Origin: Photobacterium sanguinicancri
GTDB taxonomy: Bacteria > Pseudomonadota > Gammaproteobacteria > Enterobacterales > Vibrionaceae
Length of the DNA: 64,000 nucleotides
Reading direction: 5' to 3'
Assembly (NCBI RefSeq): GCF_024346675.1
Contig: NZ_AP024850.1
Span: 2,852,001 to 2,916,000 of the forward strand
The notes under the pieces were generated by a model. It made no database searches. It saw only the letters and a program-made list of their open reading frames with translations, and was not told the DNA's origin. Shown piece after piece: positions 53,520 through 63,672 of this stretch; position 1 is the stretch's first letter; every line of letters starts with the position of its first letter. The position numbers were made by a program, and so were the translations under genes.

Positions 53520-54578
53520 TTAGTCTTTTGTGCGACGAGTAATAAACATAGCATCACCGTAGCTGAAGAAACGGTATTGGTTTTCAACCGCGACTTGATA
53601 CGCTTTCATGGTGTGATCGTAGCCTGCAAATGTACTCACCAGCATGATCAACGTTGATTCAGGTAAGTGGAAGTTTGTCACTAACGCATCAACCAATTGG
53701 AATTCGTAACCACCTGGGTAAATGAAGATGTCGGTATCGCCAAAGAAAGGCACTAACTCAGTCCCTTTTTTCAGTGCATCTTGCGCAGCTGATTCAAGTG
53801 AACGAACCGATGTCGTACCCACGGCAATCACACGACCGCCATTTGCTTTCGTTGTTAGCACTGCATCGACAACATCTTGCGGAACTTCCACGTACTCTGA
53901 GTGCATGTGATGATCGTTAATATCATCAACACGAACAGGCTGGAAAGTACCAGCGCCTACATGCAAAGTAACAAACGCAAAGTCTGCACCTTTCGCTTTA
54001 ATGGCAGCCAGTAGTTCATCATCAAAATGAAGGCCCGCGGTTGGGGCTGCTACTGCACCAGGCTTCGCGTTGTAAACCGTTTGGTAACGTTCTTTATCTG
54101 CTTCTTCATCAGGGCGGTCAATGTATGGTGGTAACGGCATGTGGCCGACATCTTCCAATACTTCAAGGACCGTTTGATCACCTGTAAAGCGGATTTCAAA
54201 TAGCGTATCGTGGCGCGCCACCATTTCAGCTTGGTGTTCATCATTATCACCTAAAAACAGGACATTACCTGGTTTTGGTGATTTAGAAGCACGAACATGG
54301 GCAAGGATGCTTTTATCATCCAGCATACGCTCCACTAACACTTCAATTTTGCCACCTGACTCTTTGCGGCCAAACACACGAGCAGGGATCACTCGGGTAT
54401 TGTTGAATACGAGTAAATCACCCGGTTCAACTAAATCCAGCACATCTTTAAAGCCTTTATGCTGCAGTTCACCAGTATTTCCCGTCAACTGAAGTAGTCG
54501 ACTTGCAGTACGTTCAGGTTGTGGGTAACGAGCAATAAGCTCATCAGGTAACTCAAAGTGAAAATCAGAAACTTGCAT
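53520..54578 (-). CDS. queA: S-adenosylmethionine:tRNA ribosyltransferase-isomerase
   Basis: QueA transfers the ribosyl part of SAM to preQ1 in tRNA to form epoxyqueuosine. From [19 protein letters not shown] the product has 352 residues. Typical motifs are [43 protein letters not shown] and [20 protein letters not shown]. The frame is open to 54593; the ATG at 54578 fits the family start. It is the partner of tgt in queuosine synthesis and lies upstream of it. Confidence 0.97.
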   Translation of the reverse strand: MQVSDFHFELPDELIARYPQPERTASRLLQLTGNTGELQHKGFKDVLDLVEPGDLLVFNNTRVIPARVFGRKESGGKIEVLVERMLDDKSILAHVRASKSPKPGNVLFLGDNDEHQAEMVARHDTLFEIRFTGDQTVLEVLEDVGHMPLPPYIDRPDEEADKERYQTVYNAKPGAVAAPTAGLHFDDELLAAIKAKGADFAFVTLHVGAGTFQPVRVDDINDHHMHSEYVEVPQDVVDAVLTTKANGGRVIAVGTTSVRSLESAAQDALKKGTELVPFFGDTDIFIYPGGYEFQLVDALVTNFHLPESTLIMLVSTFAGYDHTMKAYQVAVENQYRFFSYGDAMFITRRTKD

Positions 54579-54659
54579 TTTGTCGCGCCTCAAAAAACAG
54601 AGGCAGCTAGTATAGGCTGCCTTACTGCAATTTCAAGGAAAGTTCGAAATGACGCGAGA

Positions 54660-55721
54660 CTAAACAAGCGTTAGAGTGCGCCTTACGGCTAATCCCAATA
54701 AGCTCAAGAGCACAACAATGCCAAGACTACCACCACTGTCGCTACCCGTAACACTATCGACGCTTGGCACTGCGATATCAGTTCCTGCATTACTGTAGTC
54801 TCTCGCAAACGGATTCACACTCAGCTTAGGCGTGCCAACCGATGCTAAACGGTTTCCCGTTACTGTGTTGATCCAAGCGGTGAAACTAACTACTTCGGTA
54901 TAGACCCCAGGTAAAGAACTGGCACAGCCATCCCCAAAGCTGACAAGGCCTAATAATCGTAAACCAAAATCAGAATCACTAGCACGAAGTGGGTCTTGCC
55001 ATACCAATGGGCCGCCAGAGTCACCAAAACAACTGTCGCGGACCACTAATGGCGAAGGAGAAATAGCACACACAAAAATGTTCGCTTCACCGCTGGTTAC
55101 ACCCGAACCCCATTGATTGTTACACGTATTATCAGGCACCCCGGTGAGTAAGGTTTGTTGTAAATCCGACGACCCCGAAGATCCATTCACACTGGTACTT
55201 CCCCATCCAGAAACCAAAAGATTCGCAGGATTATTGCCACCTTGGGTATAGCTGGTTTGAAATTCAGTATTGGCACGGTCTATTTGGTCTTGATTCGCGA
55301 TTAATATCGGTTTGGCACTGTCTGGTGCTGGGGTTGCCAACCTGAGTACAGCAATATCATTAGAAAAACGAGAGGCATTGTAGCTGTTATTAATCGTGCG
55401 ACGACTCACTGACAACACATTACGAGATGAAGCACTAAATACACTTGATATACCCGCCCAGACTTTAATATCAGCGGCATTAGCAGTTAGGCCACCATTT
55501 TGTAAACAATGGGCCGCCGTTAATACGACATCTTGTGCCACCAGCACTCCCCCACAAACGTAGGTGCCATCAGTAAAAGAAATATTGAGATAAACTTGCC
55601 AAGGGAGCTCATCATTCTGGCTAGTCACGCCACCAATGATTCGAGGGGATACAGTAGGAGATGAAGCAAACACAGGTAAACTTGCGAAGCACAACAGCAG
55701 TAAAACAATATACCTAGCCAT
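54660..55721 (-). CDS. Secreted trypsin-like serine protease with GlyGly-CTERM anchor
   Basis: From the ATG at 55721 (GGTAGAG ribosome site) the product has 353 residues: a signal peptide ending PVFA (about 19), a very short propeptide, and a cleavage site PR-IIGG (Arg27-Ile28). The chymotrypsin-fold triad is His71 (LTAAHC), Asp122 (NDIAVLRL) and Ser235 (GDSGGPLV). Asp229, six residues before the serine, predicts cutting after Arg/Lys. The C-terminus is SGGSLGIVVLLSLLGLAVRR, a GlyGly-CTERM signal. In Vibrio such proteases (VesB, VesC) are trimmed by rhombosortase and exported by type II secretion. It is a single gene between queA and a divergent CBS-protein gene. Confidence 0.92.
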   Translation of the reverse strand: MARYIVLLLLCFASLPVFASSPTVSPRIIGGVTSQNDELPWQVYLNISFTDGTYVCGGVLVAQDVVLTAAHCLQNGGLTANAADIKVWAGISSVFSASSRNVLSVSRRTINNSYNASRFSNDIAVLRLATPAPDSAKPILIANQDQIDRANTEFQTSYTQGGNNPANLLVSGWGSTSVNGSSGSSDLQQTLLTGVPDNTCNNQWGSGVTSGEANIFVCAISPSPLVVRDSCFGDSGGPLVWQDPLRASDSDFGLRLLGLVSFGDGCASSLPGVYTEVVSFTAWINTVTGNRLASVGTPKLSVNPFARDYSNAGTDIAVPSVDSVTGSDSGGSLGIVVLLSLLGLAVRRTLTLV

Positions 55722-55956
55722 AACTCTACCTATTATTATTGATGTGACAATCAATATTGAATATTTAGTGCGATTTTGATGCCAAATAAGCATATTGATT
55801 AATCAAGTATATGCCAGTCCCAAGGCTTTACCTGAAAAATACCGATAAAACAGCAGTAGAGAATTTTGTGAATTTTTGACTGTGGTCATAGGTAGTTAGG
55901 TTTATATTCGCTACATTCATAGAACAGGGATTTGTTACCTGTTAATGGAGGCAAGT

Positions 55957-56403
55957 ATGTTTACTGTCGCAGATATGATGACTCAAAATCCATACGCTTT
56001 AGGCCCATCAAGTACCTTGGCTGACGCGAAAGATTTAATGGAAAAACACGCTATTCGCCATGTGCCTGTCATTGATGACAATCACCATCTTCTCGGCTTA
56101 GTCACGCAACGCGATGTGCTATCCGCACAAGAATCAAGCTTAGAGATGATCACCCAAAGTAACTTTATGTCGGCACTCGACATCCAACTTCATAAATGCA
56201 TGAACCGCTCACTAATGAGTGTGGATTGTCACGCAGGGTTAAAAGAAGCGGCGCTGTATATGCAAAAGCATAAAATTGGCTGCTTACCTGTGGTAGAAGA
56301 GAAAGTATTGGTCGGTATTATTACCGATAGCGACTTTGTATCTATCGCCATTACCTTGCTTGAAATACAAGATGAAGTTGAGCCAACAGAAACCGAGGCA
56401 TAA
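55957..56403 (+). CDS. CBS-domain pair protein
   Basis: From the ATG at 55957, which has GGAGG five bases ahead, the product has 148 residues. The whole protein is two CBS motifs: residues about 5-60 (VADMMTQNPYALGPSSTLADAKDLM, HVPVIDD) and about 75-135 (CMNRSLMSVDCHAGLKEAALYMQ, CLPVVEE). CBS pairs bind adenosyl nucleotides. No effector domain is fused, so it may act by binding another protein or as a small-molecule sensor; the partner is not apparent. An ATG at 55945 is the less likely start. It lies just ahead of acpH on the same strand. Confidence 0.9.
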   Translation: MFTVADMMTQNPYALGPSSTLADAKDLMEKHAIRHVPVIDDNHHLLGLVTQRDVLSAQESSLEMITQSNFMSALDIQLHKCMNRSLMSVDCHAGLKEAALYMQKHKIGCLPVVEEKVLVGIITDSDFVSIAITLLEIQDEVEPTETEA

Positions 56404-56510
56404 GCAACAATAAAATTAGCTGTAGACGAGGCTATGCTGTCATTTGCTAACCTATTCACTATTCTTTTAGAAACACAATGCGCTCGCGGGCGCATGAGCA
56501 TAAGGTAATC

Positions 56511-57107
56511 GTGAATTTTTTAGCACATTTAGATCTCGCTGATTTTTGTCGAAGTCATTTGGCAGGAAACCTGCTTGCCGATTTTGTCCGAGGCGACCCT
56601 TATAAACAGCATACCAAAGCCGCAGCTGACGGCATCAAACTGCATCGCTTTGTTGATGGGTATATCGACGCCATGCCACAAGTTAAACAATGCCAACGCT
56701 TGTTTCGACCAGAGACTCGTCGTGTCAGTGGTATTGCCCTTGATCTAATATGGGATCATTTCCTCGCGCGTCATTGGAATGATTACCACACTCAGCCGTT
56801 ATCACAATTCGTCGCCTTTGCTCGCCAAGAAGTTGAAATCTATCAGCACAATTTACCTGAAAGCTATCAACAGATGAGCTCACGTATGTGGCAGCAACAG
56901 TGGCTAATCCAATACCAAGAAACAGCAACGATAGAAACTGCCCTCACCCGAATGGCTATCCGTCGTCCTAAACTACACCAGCTTGCCAACACCCCCACAG
57001 ACATATTCACGCATTACCAGCAACTCGAAACCACGTTTCATGCCATTTACCCGCAGATCCAACAAGCCGCGTTAGGCTATCGCCAACGACAAAGTATAGA
57101 TTCGTAA
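56511..57107 (+). CDS. acpH: Acyl carrier protein phosphodiesterase
   Basis: AcpH removes the 4'-phosphopantetheine group from holo-ACP. Starting from a GTG at 56511 (VNFLAHLDLADFC) the protein has 198 residues, near the E. coli 193. Conserved blocks are HLAGNLLADFVRGDPY, GIKLHRFVDGYIDAMP, SGIALDLIWDHFLARHW and MAIRRPKL. AAGGT lies ahead of the GTG. The open frame to 56478 adds 11 basic residues not seen in the family. It lies near queA in divergent orientation, as in E. coli. Confidence 0.93.
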   Translation: MNFLAHLDLADFCRSHLAGNLLADFVRGDPYKQHTKAAADGIKLHRFVDGYIDAMPQVKQCQRLFRPETRRVSGIALDLIWDHFLARHWNDYHTQPLSQFVAFARQEVEIYQHNLPESYQQMSSRMWQQQWLIQYQETATIETALTRMAIRRPKLHQLANTPTDIFTHYQQLETTFHAIYPQIQQAALGYRQRQSIDS

Positions 57108-57132
57108 TGTGGAACCAAGGCTTTTCCAAAAC

Positions 57133-57157
57133 AAAAAAAAGGAGCACTGAGTGCTCC
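57133..57157 (-). terminator. Rho-independent terminator of aceA
   Basis: GGAGCAC and GTGCTCC with a TGA loop; on the minus strand a run of eight T follows. It lies about 142 bases after the aceA stop, near the end of the converging acpH gene. Confidence 0.85.
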
Positions 57158-57232
57158 GGCGATAACAAGGTTTACATGTTACAAATGTGGCTTTTAACAG
57201 CCATTACTAGGATTGGGGGATGTTACAACACA

Positions 57233-57275
57233 GCTCATCTCATCTCATCTCAGGCTGGCATTACCACCAGCCTGA
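57233..57275. repeat. Short CTCAT tandem repeat and inverted repeat after aceA
   Basis: CTCAT is repeated three to four times at 57233-57251. It is followed by arms TCAGGCTGG and CCAGCCTGA around an eight-base loop (57250-57275). There is no T-run. It lies in the 3' untranslated region of aceA, before the terminator. Confidence 0.6.
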
Positions 57276-57298
57276 TAGATAGAGAGAGATAGTATTTG

Positions 57299-58603
57299 TT
57301 AGAACTGGTCTTCTTCGGTCGAGCCCGTTAGTGCCGTGACTGAAGAGTTACCACCTTGAATCGTATTGGTCATCTTATCGAAGTAGCCTGTACCCACTTC
57401 TTGCTGGTGCGCTACGAAGGTGTAGCCTTTATCAGCTGCAGCAAATTCAGGGCGCTGTACTTTCTCAACATAGTGACGCATACCTTCGCCTTGTGCGTAA
57501 GAGTGCGCCAATTCAAACATGTTGAACCACATGTTGTGGATACCCGCTAGCGTAATGAACTGGTATTTGTAGCCCATATCAGACAACTCTTGCTGGAATT
57601 TCGCAATCGTTTCTGCATCTAGGTTTTTCTCCCAGTTAAACGATGGCGAACAGTTATAAGCCAGTAGCTGATCTGGGTATTGCGCATGAATTGCTTCTGC
57701 GAACTTACGCGCTTCTTCTAAACATGGTTTCGCTGTTTCACACCAAATAAGGTCAGCATAAGGTGCATAAGCTAAACCACGAGAAATGGCTTGGTCGATA
57801 CCCGCACGTACTTTGTAGAAACCTTCTTGAGTACGTTCACCTTCAATGAAATCACGGTCGTAGATATCGCAATCGGATGTTAGCAAGTCAGCCGCATTGG
57901 CATCAGTACGGGCAATCACAAGCGTTGTTGTACCCGCCACATCGGCCGCCAAACGTGCCGCAACCAGTTTTTGCACCGCCTCTTGGGTCGGCACTAAAAC
58001 TTTACCACCCATGTGCCCACATTTTTTCACCGAGGCTAACTGATCTTCAAAGTGCACACCTGCCGCACCTGCATCAATCATGTTACGCATTAATTCATAC
58101 GCATTAAGCACGCCACCAAAACCCGCTTCTGCATCAGCAACAATCGGTAGGAAATAATCAATCCCCTCTTCTGGGTTACTGCCATTCGCCCATTGAATTT
58201 GGTCGGCACGACGGAATGAATTATTGATACGCGTTACCACCGCTGGCACCGAATCAACAGGGTAAAGCGACTGATCTGGGTACATGGTTGAGGCAGTATT
58301 ATTATCTGCTGCAACCTGCCAACCAGACAGATAAACCGCTTCAATACCCGCTTTGGCTTGCTGTACTGCTTGGCCACCCGTTAGCGCACCAAGACAATTG
58401 ACGTATCCTTTTTTCGCCGAGCCATTCACAAGATCCCACAGCTTATCAGCACCGCGTTGGGCAATCGTGTTTGCAGGGGCAAACGAGCCACGTAGATTAA
58501 TCACTTCTTCCGCACTGTAAGTACGCTTTACGTGTTTCCAACGTGGATTCTCAGCCCAATCCTTTTCAATAGCTTCAATTTGTTGTTGGCGAGTCAGTGT
58601 CAT
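57299..58603 (-). CDS. aceA: Isocitrate lyase
   Basis: AceA splits isocitrate to succinate and glyoxylate in the glyoxylate shunt. The 434-residue protein shows the active-site loop [16 protein letters not shown] (catalytic Cys about 195), the Mg-binding [14 protein letters not shown] and the conserved YNCSPSFNW. It starts [22 protein letters not shown]. It follows aceB by 108 bases on the same strand. aceK (isocitrate dehydrogenase kinase), third in the E. coli operon, is absent here: the next gene downstream is acpH, facing it. Confidence 0.98.
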   Translation of the reverse strand: MTLTRQQQIEAIEKDWAENPRWKHVKRTYSAEEVINLRGSFAPANTIAQRGADKLWDLVNGSAKKGYVNCLGALTGGQAVQQAKAGIEAVYLSGWQVAADNNTASTMYPDQSLYPVDSVPAVVTRINNSFRRADQIQWANGSNPEEGIDYFLPIVADAEAGFGGVLNAYELMRNMIDAGAAGVHFEDQLASVKKCGHMGGKVLVPTQEAVQKLVAARLAADVAGTTTLVIARTDANAADLLTSDCDIYDRDFIEGERTQEGFYKVRAGIDQAISRGLAYAPYADLIWCETAKPCLEEARKFAEAIHAQYPDQLLAYNCSPSFNWEKNLDAETIAKFQQELSDMGYKYQFITLAGIHNMWFNMFELAHSYAQGEGMRHYVEKVQRPEFAAADKGYTFVAHQQEVGTGYFDKMTNTIQGGNSSVTALTGSTEEDQF

Positions 58604-58711
58604 AATGATGTCCCTCGTTCATTTGGCGATAATCGGTATAACGTCTTTGTTAATCCGCTTTAGTCTTTAATTCTTACATTGCATTCAGTTACTTCATGTT
58701 TTGGCACAGCG

Positions 58712-60325
58712 TTACGATAAGTACTCATAACCCGGCACTGTTAAGAAATTCATTAGTTCATCGCTGGTGGTTAAGCGAGCCATCAAAGCTGCGGCTTCTT
58801 TATATTGCCCAGCGGCGAAGACTTCACTTCCCAATTCTTGCTCTAATACTTGCATTTCTTCTGCAAGCATTTGTTCAAACAAAGCAGCAGTAACCACTTT
58901 GCCATTACTCAAATCTTTACCGTGTTTAATCCATTGCCAAATCGAAGCACGCGATATTTCGGCCGTGGCAGCATCTTCCATCAAACCGTAAATCGGTACA
59001 CAGCCATTGCCGGTGATCCACGCTTCAATATATTGCACCGCGACACGAATGTTATGGCGCATACCCTCTTCAGTACGCTCACCATCACACGGTGCAAGCA
59101 ACTCTGCTGCTGTAATAGGCGCATCATCGCTTCGGCTAACATCAAGCTGATTAGTGCGGCTACCAAGTACCTCATCAAAAACCGCACACGCCGTATCAGC
59201 CAGACCTGGGTGCGCAACCCATGTCCCATCGTGGCCATTATTGGCTTCCAGAGACTTATCCGTTTGGATCTTATTCAGTACCCAAGCATTCTGCTCTGCA
59301 TCTTTAGATGGAATAAAAGCGGCCATTCCTCCCATCGCAAACGCGCCACGGCGGTGACAGGTGCGCACTAATAGCCGTGAGTAGGCATTTAAGAAGGGCT
59401 TCTCCATGGTGACAACTTGGCGATCGGGCAAAATGCGATCAGGGTAATTACGTAGGGTTTTAATGTAGCTGAAGATGTAGTCCCAGCGACCACAGTTAAG
59501 GCCAACAATATGTTCTTGCAAACTGTAGAGGATCTCATCCATCTCAAACACAGCCGGCAGGGTTTCAATCAGCACTGTTGCTTTAATGGTGCCTCGCGAT
59601 AATCCCATTTCATCTTCGGCGAAGCTAAAGACATCGCTCCACCATGCCGCTTCTTGATGCGCTTGCAGCTTAGGCAAGTAAAAGTATGGACCGCTGCCCT
59701 TGGCGAGTAGTTGCTTATAGTTATGGAAGAAGTAGAGTGCAAAATCAAACAAGGCACCAGGAATAGGCATGCCTTGCCATAACAAATGTTTCTCAGGTAA
59801 ATGTAAGCCGCGTACACGACAGATCAATACTGCAGGATCATCACTAAGGTGATATTGCTTACCATTCCCCGGATTGGTGTAGCTAATAGTGCCATTTACG
59901 GCATCACGTAAATTACGCTGCCCAGCAACCACTTCATCCCACGCTGGCGAAAATGAATCTTCAAAATCAGCCATAAAGACTTTCACATTGGCATTCAACG
60001 CGTTGATCACCATTTTGCGCTCAACAGGCCCTGTGATCTCGACGCGACGATCTTGTAAATCGGCAGGAATATTTTGAATTGACCAGTTTGCTTCTCGAAT
60101 ATTCGCGGTTTCAGCCAAGAAGTCAGGCAACTCACCCGCATCAATACGCTGTTGTCGCTCATCTCTTGCACTCAATAAGCTTGGTACTCGATCAGCAAAG
60201 CGTTCAACCAAACGCTCTAAAAATGCCAATGCTTCATCACTGACAATCTCTTGTTGCTCAGGAGATAGCGCTTTTTGAAGCGATAGCTTTACATGATGAG
60301 AAGAAAGAGTGTTATCGGTGGACAT
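58712..60325 (-). CDS. aceB: Malate synthase A
   Basis: AceB joins glyoxylate and acetyl-CoA to malate. The 537-residue protein shows MADFEDSFSPAWDEVVAGQRNL, the catalytic region LICRVRGLHLPEKH, ATVLIETLPAVFEMDEIL, GLNCGRWDYIFSYIK and a C-terminal DGTWVAHPGLADTA with the catalytic acid region beyond. It is upstream of aceA and forms the glyoxylate shunt pair. The ATG at 60325 has a GGAGATAGCC ribosome region. Confidence 0.98.
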   Translation of the reverse strand: MSTDNTLSSHHVKLSLQKALSPEQQEIVSDEALAFLERLVERFADRVPSLLSARDERQQRIDAGELPDFLAETANIREANWSIQNIPADLQDRRVEITGPVERKMVINALNANVKVFMADFEDSFSPAWDEVVAGQRNLRDAVNGTISYTNPGNGKQYHLSDDPAVLICRVRGLHLPEKHLLWQGMPIPGALFDFALYFFHNYKQLLAKGSGPYFYLPKLQAHQEAAWWSDVFSFAEDEMGLSRGTIKATVLIETLPAVFEMDEILYSLQEHIVGLNCGRWDYIFSYIKTLRNYPDRILPDRQVVTMEKPFLNAYSRLLVRTCHRRGAFAMGGMAAFIPSKDAEQNAWVLNKIQTDKSLEANNGHDGTWVAHPGLADTACAVFDEVLGSRTNQLDVSRSDDAPITAAELLAPCDGERTEEGMRHNIRVAVQYIEAWITGNGCVPIYGLMEDAATAEISRASIWQWIKHGKDLSNGKVVTAALFEQMLAEEMQVLEQELGSEVFAAGQYKEAAALMARLTTSDELMNFLTVPGYEYLS

Positions 60326-60974
60326 GGCTATCTCCTACAATTCCATTTGTAACTTTATCACCACTTTTATCAATGATGACTGATAAGGCGCTTTTGCGAG
60401 TCAAACTGCTTAACGCCCTATTTACGTTGCATTAACAAACAGGTAATTGCAAGTTTTCCATTTCTGAAGCCATCGGTAAAATCCCGCTTGTTTTCTTTAT
60501 TATCAATGCATTAGATAGAATAGAGTTAAAACTCAAAACACTAAATTAAAACATTTTCCAGCTAAAAATCTGGTTCTATCTCTATAGCTGTAAAAATGTC
60601 GTTTTTTGATTAAATTACGTAATTAAGTTACATAAATAATCGCAAATAATTTGATGACAAAAGTCGTTTTAAACAGAAGCGGCTAAACAGCGAGGTAATA
60701 ACAGGTTAAATAACATACAGATAAGAGAGGTGCAGGTGATATTTTCATACGCTAGCTGCATACAAAAATACTCATCTAGTTTCATTTATTTCTAAGACGA
60801 AACATAATAAACCTACAAATAGCAGTGAGTTACCCCTATGGGGCTAAATACAATGTATCTGAAATTTAACGATAACTTAGAGGAATATGCTGACATATTG
60901 ATTTATATGCCAGCGCTGTATAGATAATAAGAAAAAGATGGGAATTTGCAGCCAAAAACCAAAGGTTACAAGTA
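60326..60974. other. 649-base AT-rich region upstream of aceB
   Basis: No convincing gene. The region is clearly richer in A+T than its neighbours and must hold the aceB promoter and the 3' end of the oxyR transcript. A 29-codon ORF at 60838 (MGLNTMYLKF) lacks a ribosome site. A palindrome ATTACGTAAT occurs near 60617. No clear oxyR terminator is seen. Confidence 0.4.
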
Positions 60975-61877
60975 TTACAGTATCCCTTTAACCACATCGG
61001 CTAATTGGTCAAAGGTATGAATTCGGCTAGATGTTGGTCGCCAAACAAGGCCGATTTCACGGTAAGCTTCATGGCCTGGCGGTTCAACTACCACCAAGTT
61101 TTGATTATCAAGCAAACCATGGTCGATGGCCATTTGGGGAATAAAGGTCATTCCCATACCGTTCGCGACCATCTGTACTAAGGTATGTAAACTTGTGGCC
61201 GAAAAGGGATTAATCTTATCTTTACTGGTGAGCTGACAGGCAGACACAGCGTGATCCGTTAAACAGTGCTCACGCTCCAGCAGAAAGACAGATGCATCCG
61301 GTAAGTCATCATAACTAATCGGTACCCGCACTGTATTTGCTTGCTTCTTACTGATCACCATCTTAAAAGCATCACGTCCGACGATCTTGCTTTGCATCCC
61401 GTTAATATCCATCGGTAAGGCTAAGATAAGTACATCCATCTCGCCATTACGCAAAGCCGTCAGCAAATTAGCGGTTGTGTCTTCGCGCAGCAGCAAATCT
61501 AACTTAGGAAAACGTAGATTCACTTCTTGGACTAGATCACACAATAAGAAAGGGGCAATAGTGGGAATACAGCCAATACGTAACTGTCCTTCCATGCCAT
61601 CGCCAGTGCAATTAGATAGCTCCATCAAATCACGCGAACGTGCCAGTAGCTCGCGAGCGCGAGTCACCACGTCTTCACCCATAGAGGTAAAAACTAACGA
61701 TTTATTTTTGTTATCACGCTCAATGAGCTGACAACCAATTAAGTCTTCAAGGTTTTGTATGCCAGAACTGAGCGTCGATTGGCTAACAAAGCAAAGTTTG
61801 GCCGCTTCACCGAAATGGCGGGTCTCTGACAATGTGACTATATAGTTAAGCTGTTTTAAGGAAGGAAACTTGTTCAT
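60975..61877 (-). CDS. oxyR: OxyR-type peroxide sensor (OxyR2-like) divergent from a peroxiredoxin
   Basis: LysR-family regulator of 300 residues with an N-terminal helix-turn-helix (FGEAAKLCFVSQSTLSSGIQNLE) and a sensor domain. The two redox cysteines are Cys205 and Cys214 in REHCLTDHAVSAC, the same nine-residue spacing as E. coli Cys199 and Cys208. It is divergent from a 2-Cys peroxiredoxin, with 132 bases between. Gene order (aceA-aceB-oxyR-prx) matches the second OxyR of Vibrio (V. cholerae VC0732, V. vulnificus OxyR2), which controls its adjacent peroxiredoxin. A separate oxyR1 elsewhere in the genome is therefore expected but cannot be seen. Confidence 0.93.
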   Translation of the reverse strand: MNKFPSLKQLNYIVTLSETRHFGEAAKLCFVSQSTLSSGIQNLEDLIGCQLIERDNKNKSLVFTSMGEDVVTRARELLARSRDLMELSNCTGDGMEGQLRIGCIPTIAPFLLCDLVQEVNLRFPKLDLLLREDTTANLLTALRNGEMDVLILALPMDINGMQSKIVGRDAFKMVISKKQANTVRVPISYDDLPDASVFLLEREHCLTDHAVSACQLTSKDKINPFSATSLHTLVQMVANGMGMTFIPQMAIDHGLLDNQNLVVVEPPGHEAYREIGLVWRPTSSRIHTFDQLADVVKGIL

Positions 61878-62009
61878 CGTATTTTTCGATTACATCAATC
61901 TATTTATTCCGCTTTTTTGAATCTACCAGTTTCGTTATAGTTTGTCTCGTCCAAACAGGGAGCGACTTTAAATAGTAGCACCGCATTGAATTTTATTAGG
62001 AGCACCAAA

Positions 62010-62618
62010 ATGGTACTAGTAGGTCGTCAAGCACCAGATTTTACTGCTGCAGCTGTTCTAGGTAACGGTGAAATCGTTGATAACTTCAACTTCGCAGAAT
62101 TTACCAAAGGTAAAAAAGCGGTAGTTTTCTTCTACCCACTAGACTTCACTTTTGTTTGCCCATCAGAACTAATCGCATTCGATAAGCGTTTTGAAGATTT
62201 CCAAGCGAAAGGCGTTGAAGTAATCGGTGTTTCAATCGATTCTCAATTCTCTCACAACGCATGGCGTAACACTGCTGTTGAAGACGGCGGTATCGGTCAA
62301 GTTAAGTACCCTCTAGTTGCTGACGTTAAGCACGAAATCTGTAAAGCATACGATGTAGAGCACCCAGAAGCAGGCGTTGCTTTCCGTGGTTCTTTCCTAA
62401 TCGACGAAGACGGTGCAGTACGTCACCAAGTAGTTAACGACCTTCCACTAGGCCGTAACATCGACGAAATGCTACGCATGGTTGATGCTCTAAACTTCCA
62501 CCAGAAGAACGGTGAAGTTTGTCCAGCACAGTGGGAAGAAGGCAAAGCAGGTATGGATGCATCTCCAAAAGGTGTTGCTGACTACCTATCTGAGCACACT
62601 GCAGACCTAGGTAAGTAA
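62010..62618 (+). CDS. 2-Cys peroxiredoxin (AhpC/Tsa, Prx2-like)
   Basis: Typical 2-Cys peroxiredoxin of 202 residues that reduces hydrogen peroxide and organic peroxides. The peroxidatic Cys is in DFTFVCPSELIAF and the resolving Cys in GEVCPAQWEEGK. The ATG at 62010 has AGGAG eight bases ahead; a TTG at 61986 is in frame but not needed. Codon use is strongly biased, indicating high expression. It lies divergent from the OxyR2-like gene that probably activates it. The C-terminal helix carrying YLSEHTADLGK is long, as in overoxidation-sensitive forms. Confidence 0.95.
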   Translation: MVLVGRQAPDFTAAAVLGNGEIVDNFNFAEFTKGKKAVVFFYPLDFTFVCPSELIAFDKRFEDFQAKGVEVIGVSIDSQFSHNAWRNTAVEDGGIGQVKYPLVADVKHEICKAYDVEHPEAGVAFRGSFLIDEDGAVRHQVVNDLPLGRNIDEMLRMVDALNFHQKNGEVCPAQWEEGKAGMDASPKGVADYLSEHTADLGK

Positions 62619-62708
62619 TTACCAATTAGCACCACGCTCAACGGTGTTAATAAGGCGACAAACGCAATAGCGTAAAGCCAAAGTCAGCCAATAGGCAAAA
62701 ATAGAATG

Positions 62709-62735
62709 AGGCCCGGATGCACCGGGCCCTTTTTC
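62709..62735 (+). terminator. Rho-independent terminator of the peroxiredoxin gene
   Basis: AGGCCCGG and CCGGGCCT around ATGCA, then TTTTTCG. It lies in the 305-base gap before cutC; the rest of the gap shows no gene. Confidence 0.9.
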
Positions 62736-62923
62736 GTTTCTACCCCCCAAGTTTCTCCCCCTCCTAAAAATTCAGTTCGACACCATATCCGCCTCTCAAT
62801 CACCAGACTCATCACTGTATCCACGAACATAATTTCTCATCCCCATAGATTGATATTAGATTCAGCTTTCATACATCGTTTGTAATAGACTCTATCTATC
62901 TGTTTTCTACCTGATAGATCATT

Positions 62924-63661
62924 ATGCAAATCGAAGTCTGTATTGATAATTTAGAATCACTGCACTATGCCCAACAAGGCGGCGCTAACCGTATTGAACT
63001 CTGCTCATCACTTGCACTTGGCGGCTTAACACCCAGTGCTGGATTCATGCATCTTGCGGCTAGACATGCCACAATTCCTGTCTATGCCATGATCCGTCCA
63101 CGCCAAGGGGATTTCTTATTCTCAAGCGACGACGTAGAAATTATGCTGGCTGATATTCACGCAGCCAAGCAAGCACAATTGCAAGGCATTGTTGTGGGCG
63201 CTTTAACGGCTGATGGACATATTGATCGCGATATTCTTAATGCATTGATGAAACAAGCTGGCACGCTAGGCGTGACTTTCCATCGCGCCATCGACCAATG
63301 TGCCGATCCCTTTGCTGCGCTTGATGCTGTAATGAAAGCGGGTTGTGAGCGAGTACTCACCTCTGGACTTGCACCTAGCGCCCCCGAAGGTATCGCGACG
63401 ATCAAGCGTATGGTGGAACACTGTGGCAACCATTTGAGTATCATGCCGGGTGCCGGTGTTACCGCTAATAATGCCCTTTCGATCATCCAACAAACAGGCG
63501 TACACGAAATTCACCTATCCGGAAAAAGTACCCGCCCAAGTTTAATGCAACATATTGATCCATCAGCACATATGGGTAACGCGAATGTGGATGATTTCGC
63601 TATTCCTGTCACCTCGGTGGAAAAAATACAAGCTGTAGCAGCGCGAATCCAAAAAACGTAA
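62924..63661 (+). CDS. cutC: CutC family protein (copper homeostasis)
   Basis: TIM-barrel protein of 245 residues, starting [20 protein letters not shown]. Family signatures are [32 protein letters not shown] and [14 protein letters not shown]. CutC was named from a copper-sensitive E. coli mutant; its true biochemical role is unclear and it lacks an obvious metal site. It lies alone between the peroxiredoxin terminator and a polyphosphate kinase gene on the same strand. Confidence 0.93.
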   Translation: MQIEVCIDNLESLHYAQQGGANRIELCSSLALGGLTPSAGFMHLAARHATIPVYAMIRPRQGDFLFSSDDVEIMLADIHAAKQAQLQGIVVGALTADGHIDRDILNALMKQAGTLGVTFHRAIDQCADPFAALDAVMKAGCERVLTSGLAPSAPEGIATIKRMVEHCGNHLSIMPGAGVTANNALSIIQQTGVHEIHLSGKSTRPSLMQHIDPSAHMGNANVDDFAIPVTSVEKIQAVAARIQKT

Positions 63662-63672
63662 TCCATCAAAAA

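Noticed and set aside
58850-59371. 173-residue plus-strand ORF antisense to aceB
   Set aside because: Lies entirely within a clearly real gene on the other strand, with no supporting signal.
60838-60927. 29-codon ORF in the aceB upstream region
   Set aside because: No ribosome site and an AT-rich setting where short ORFs arise by chance.
61878-62009. Possible OxyR operator in the oxyR-peroxiredoxin gap
   Set aside because: CTAT/ATAG pieces are present but their spacing does not fit the four-element OxyR motif; control is likely but the site could not be placed.
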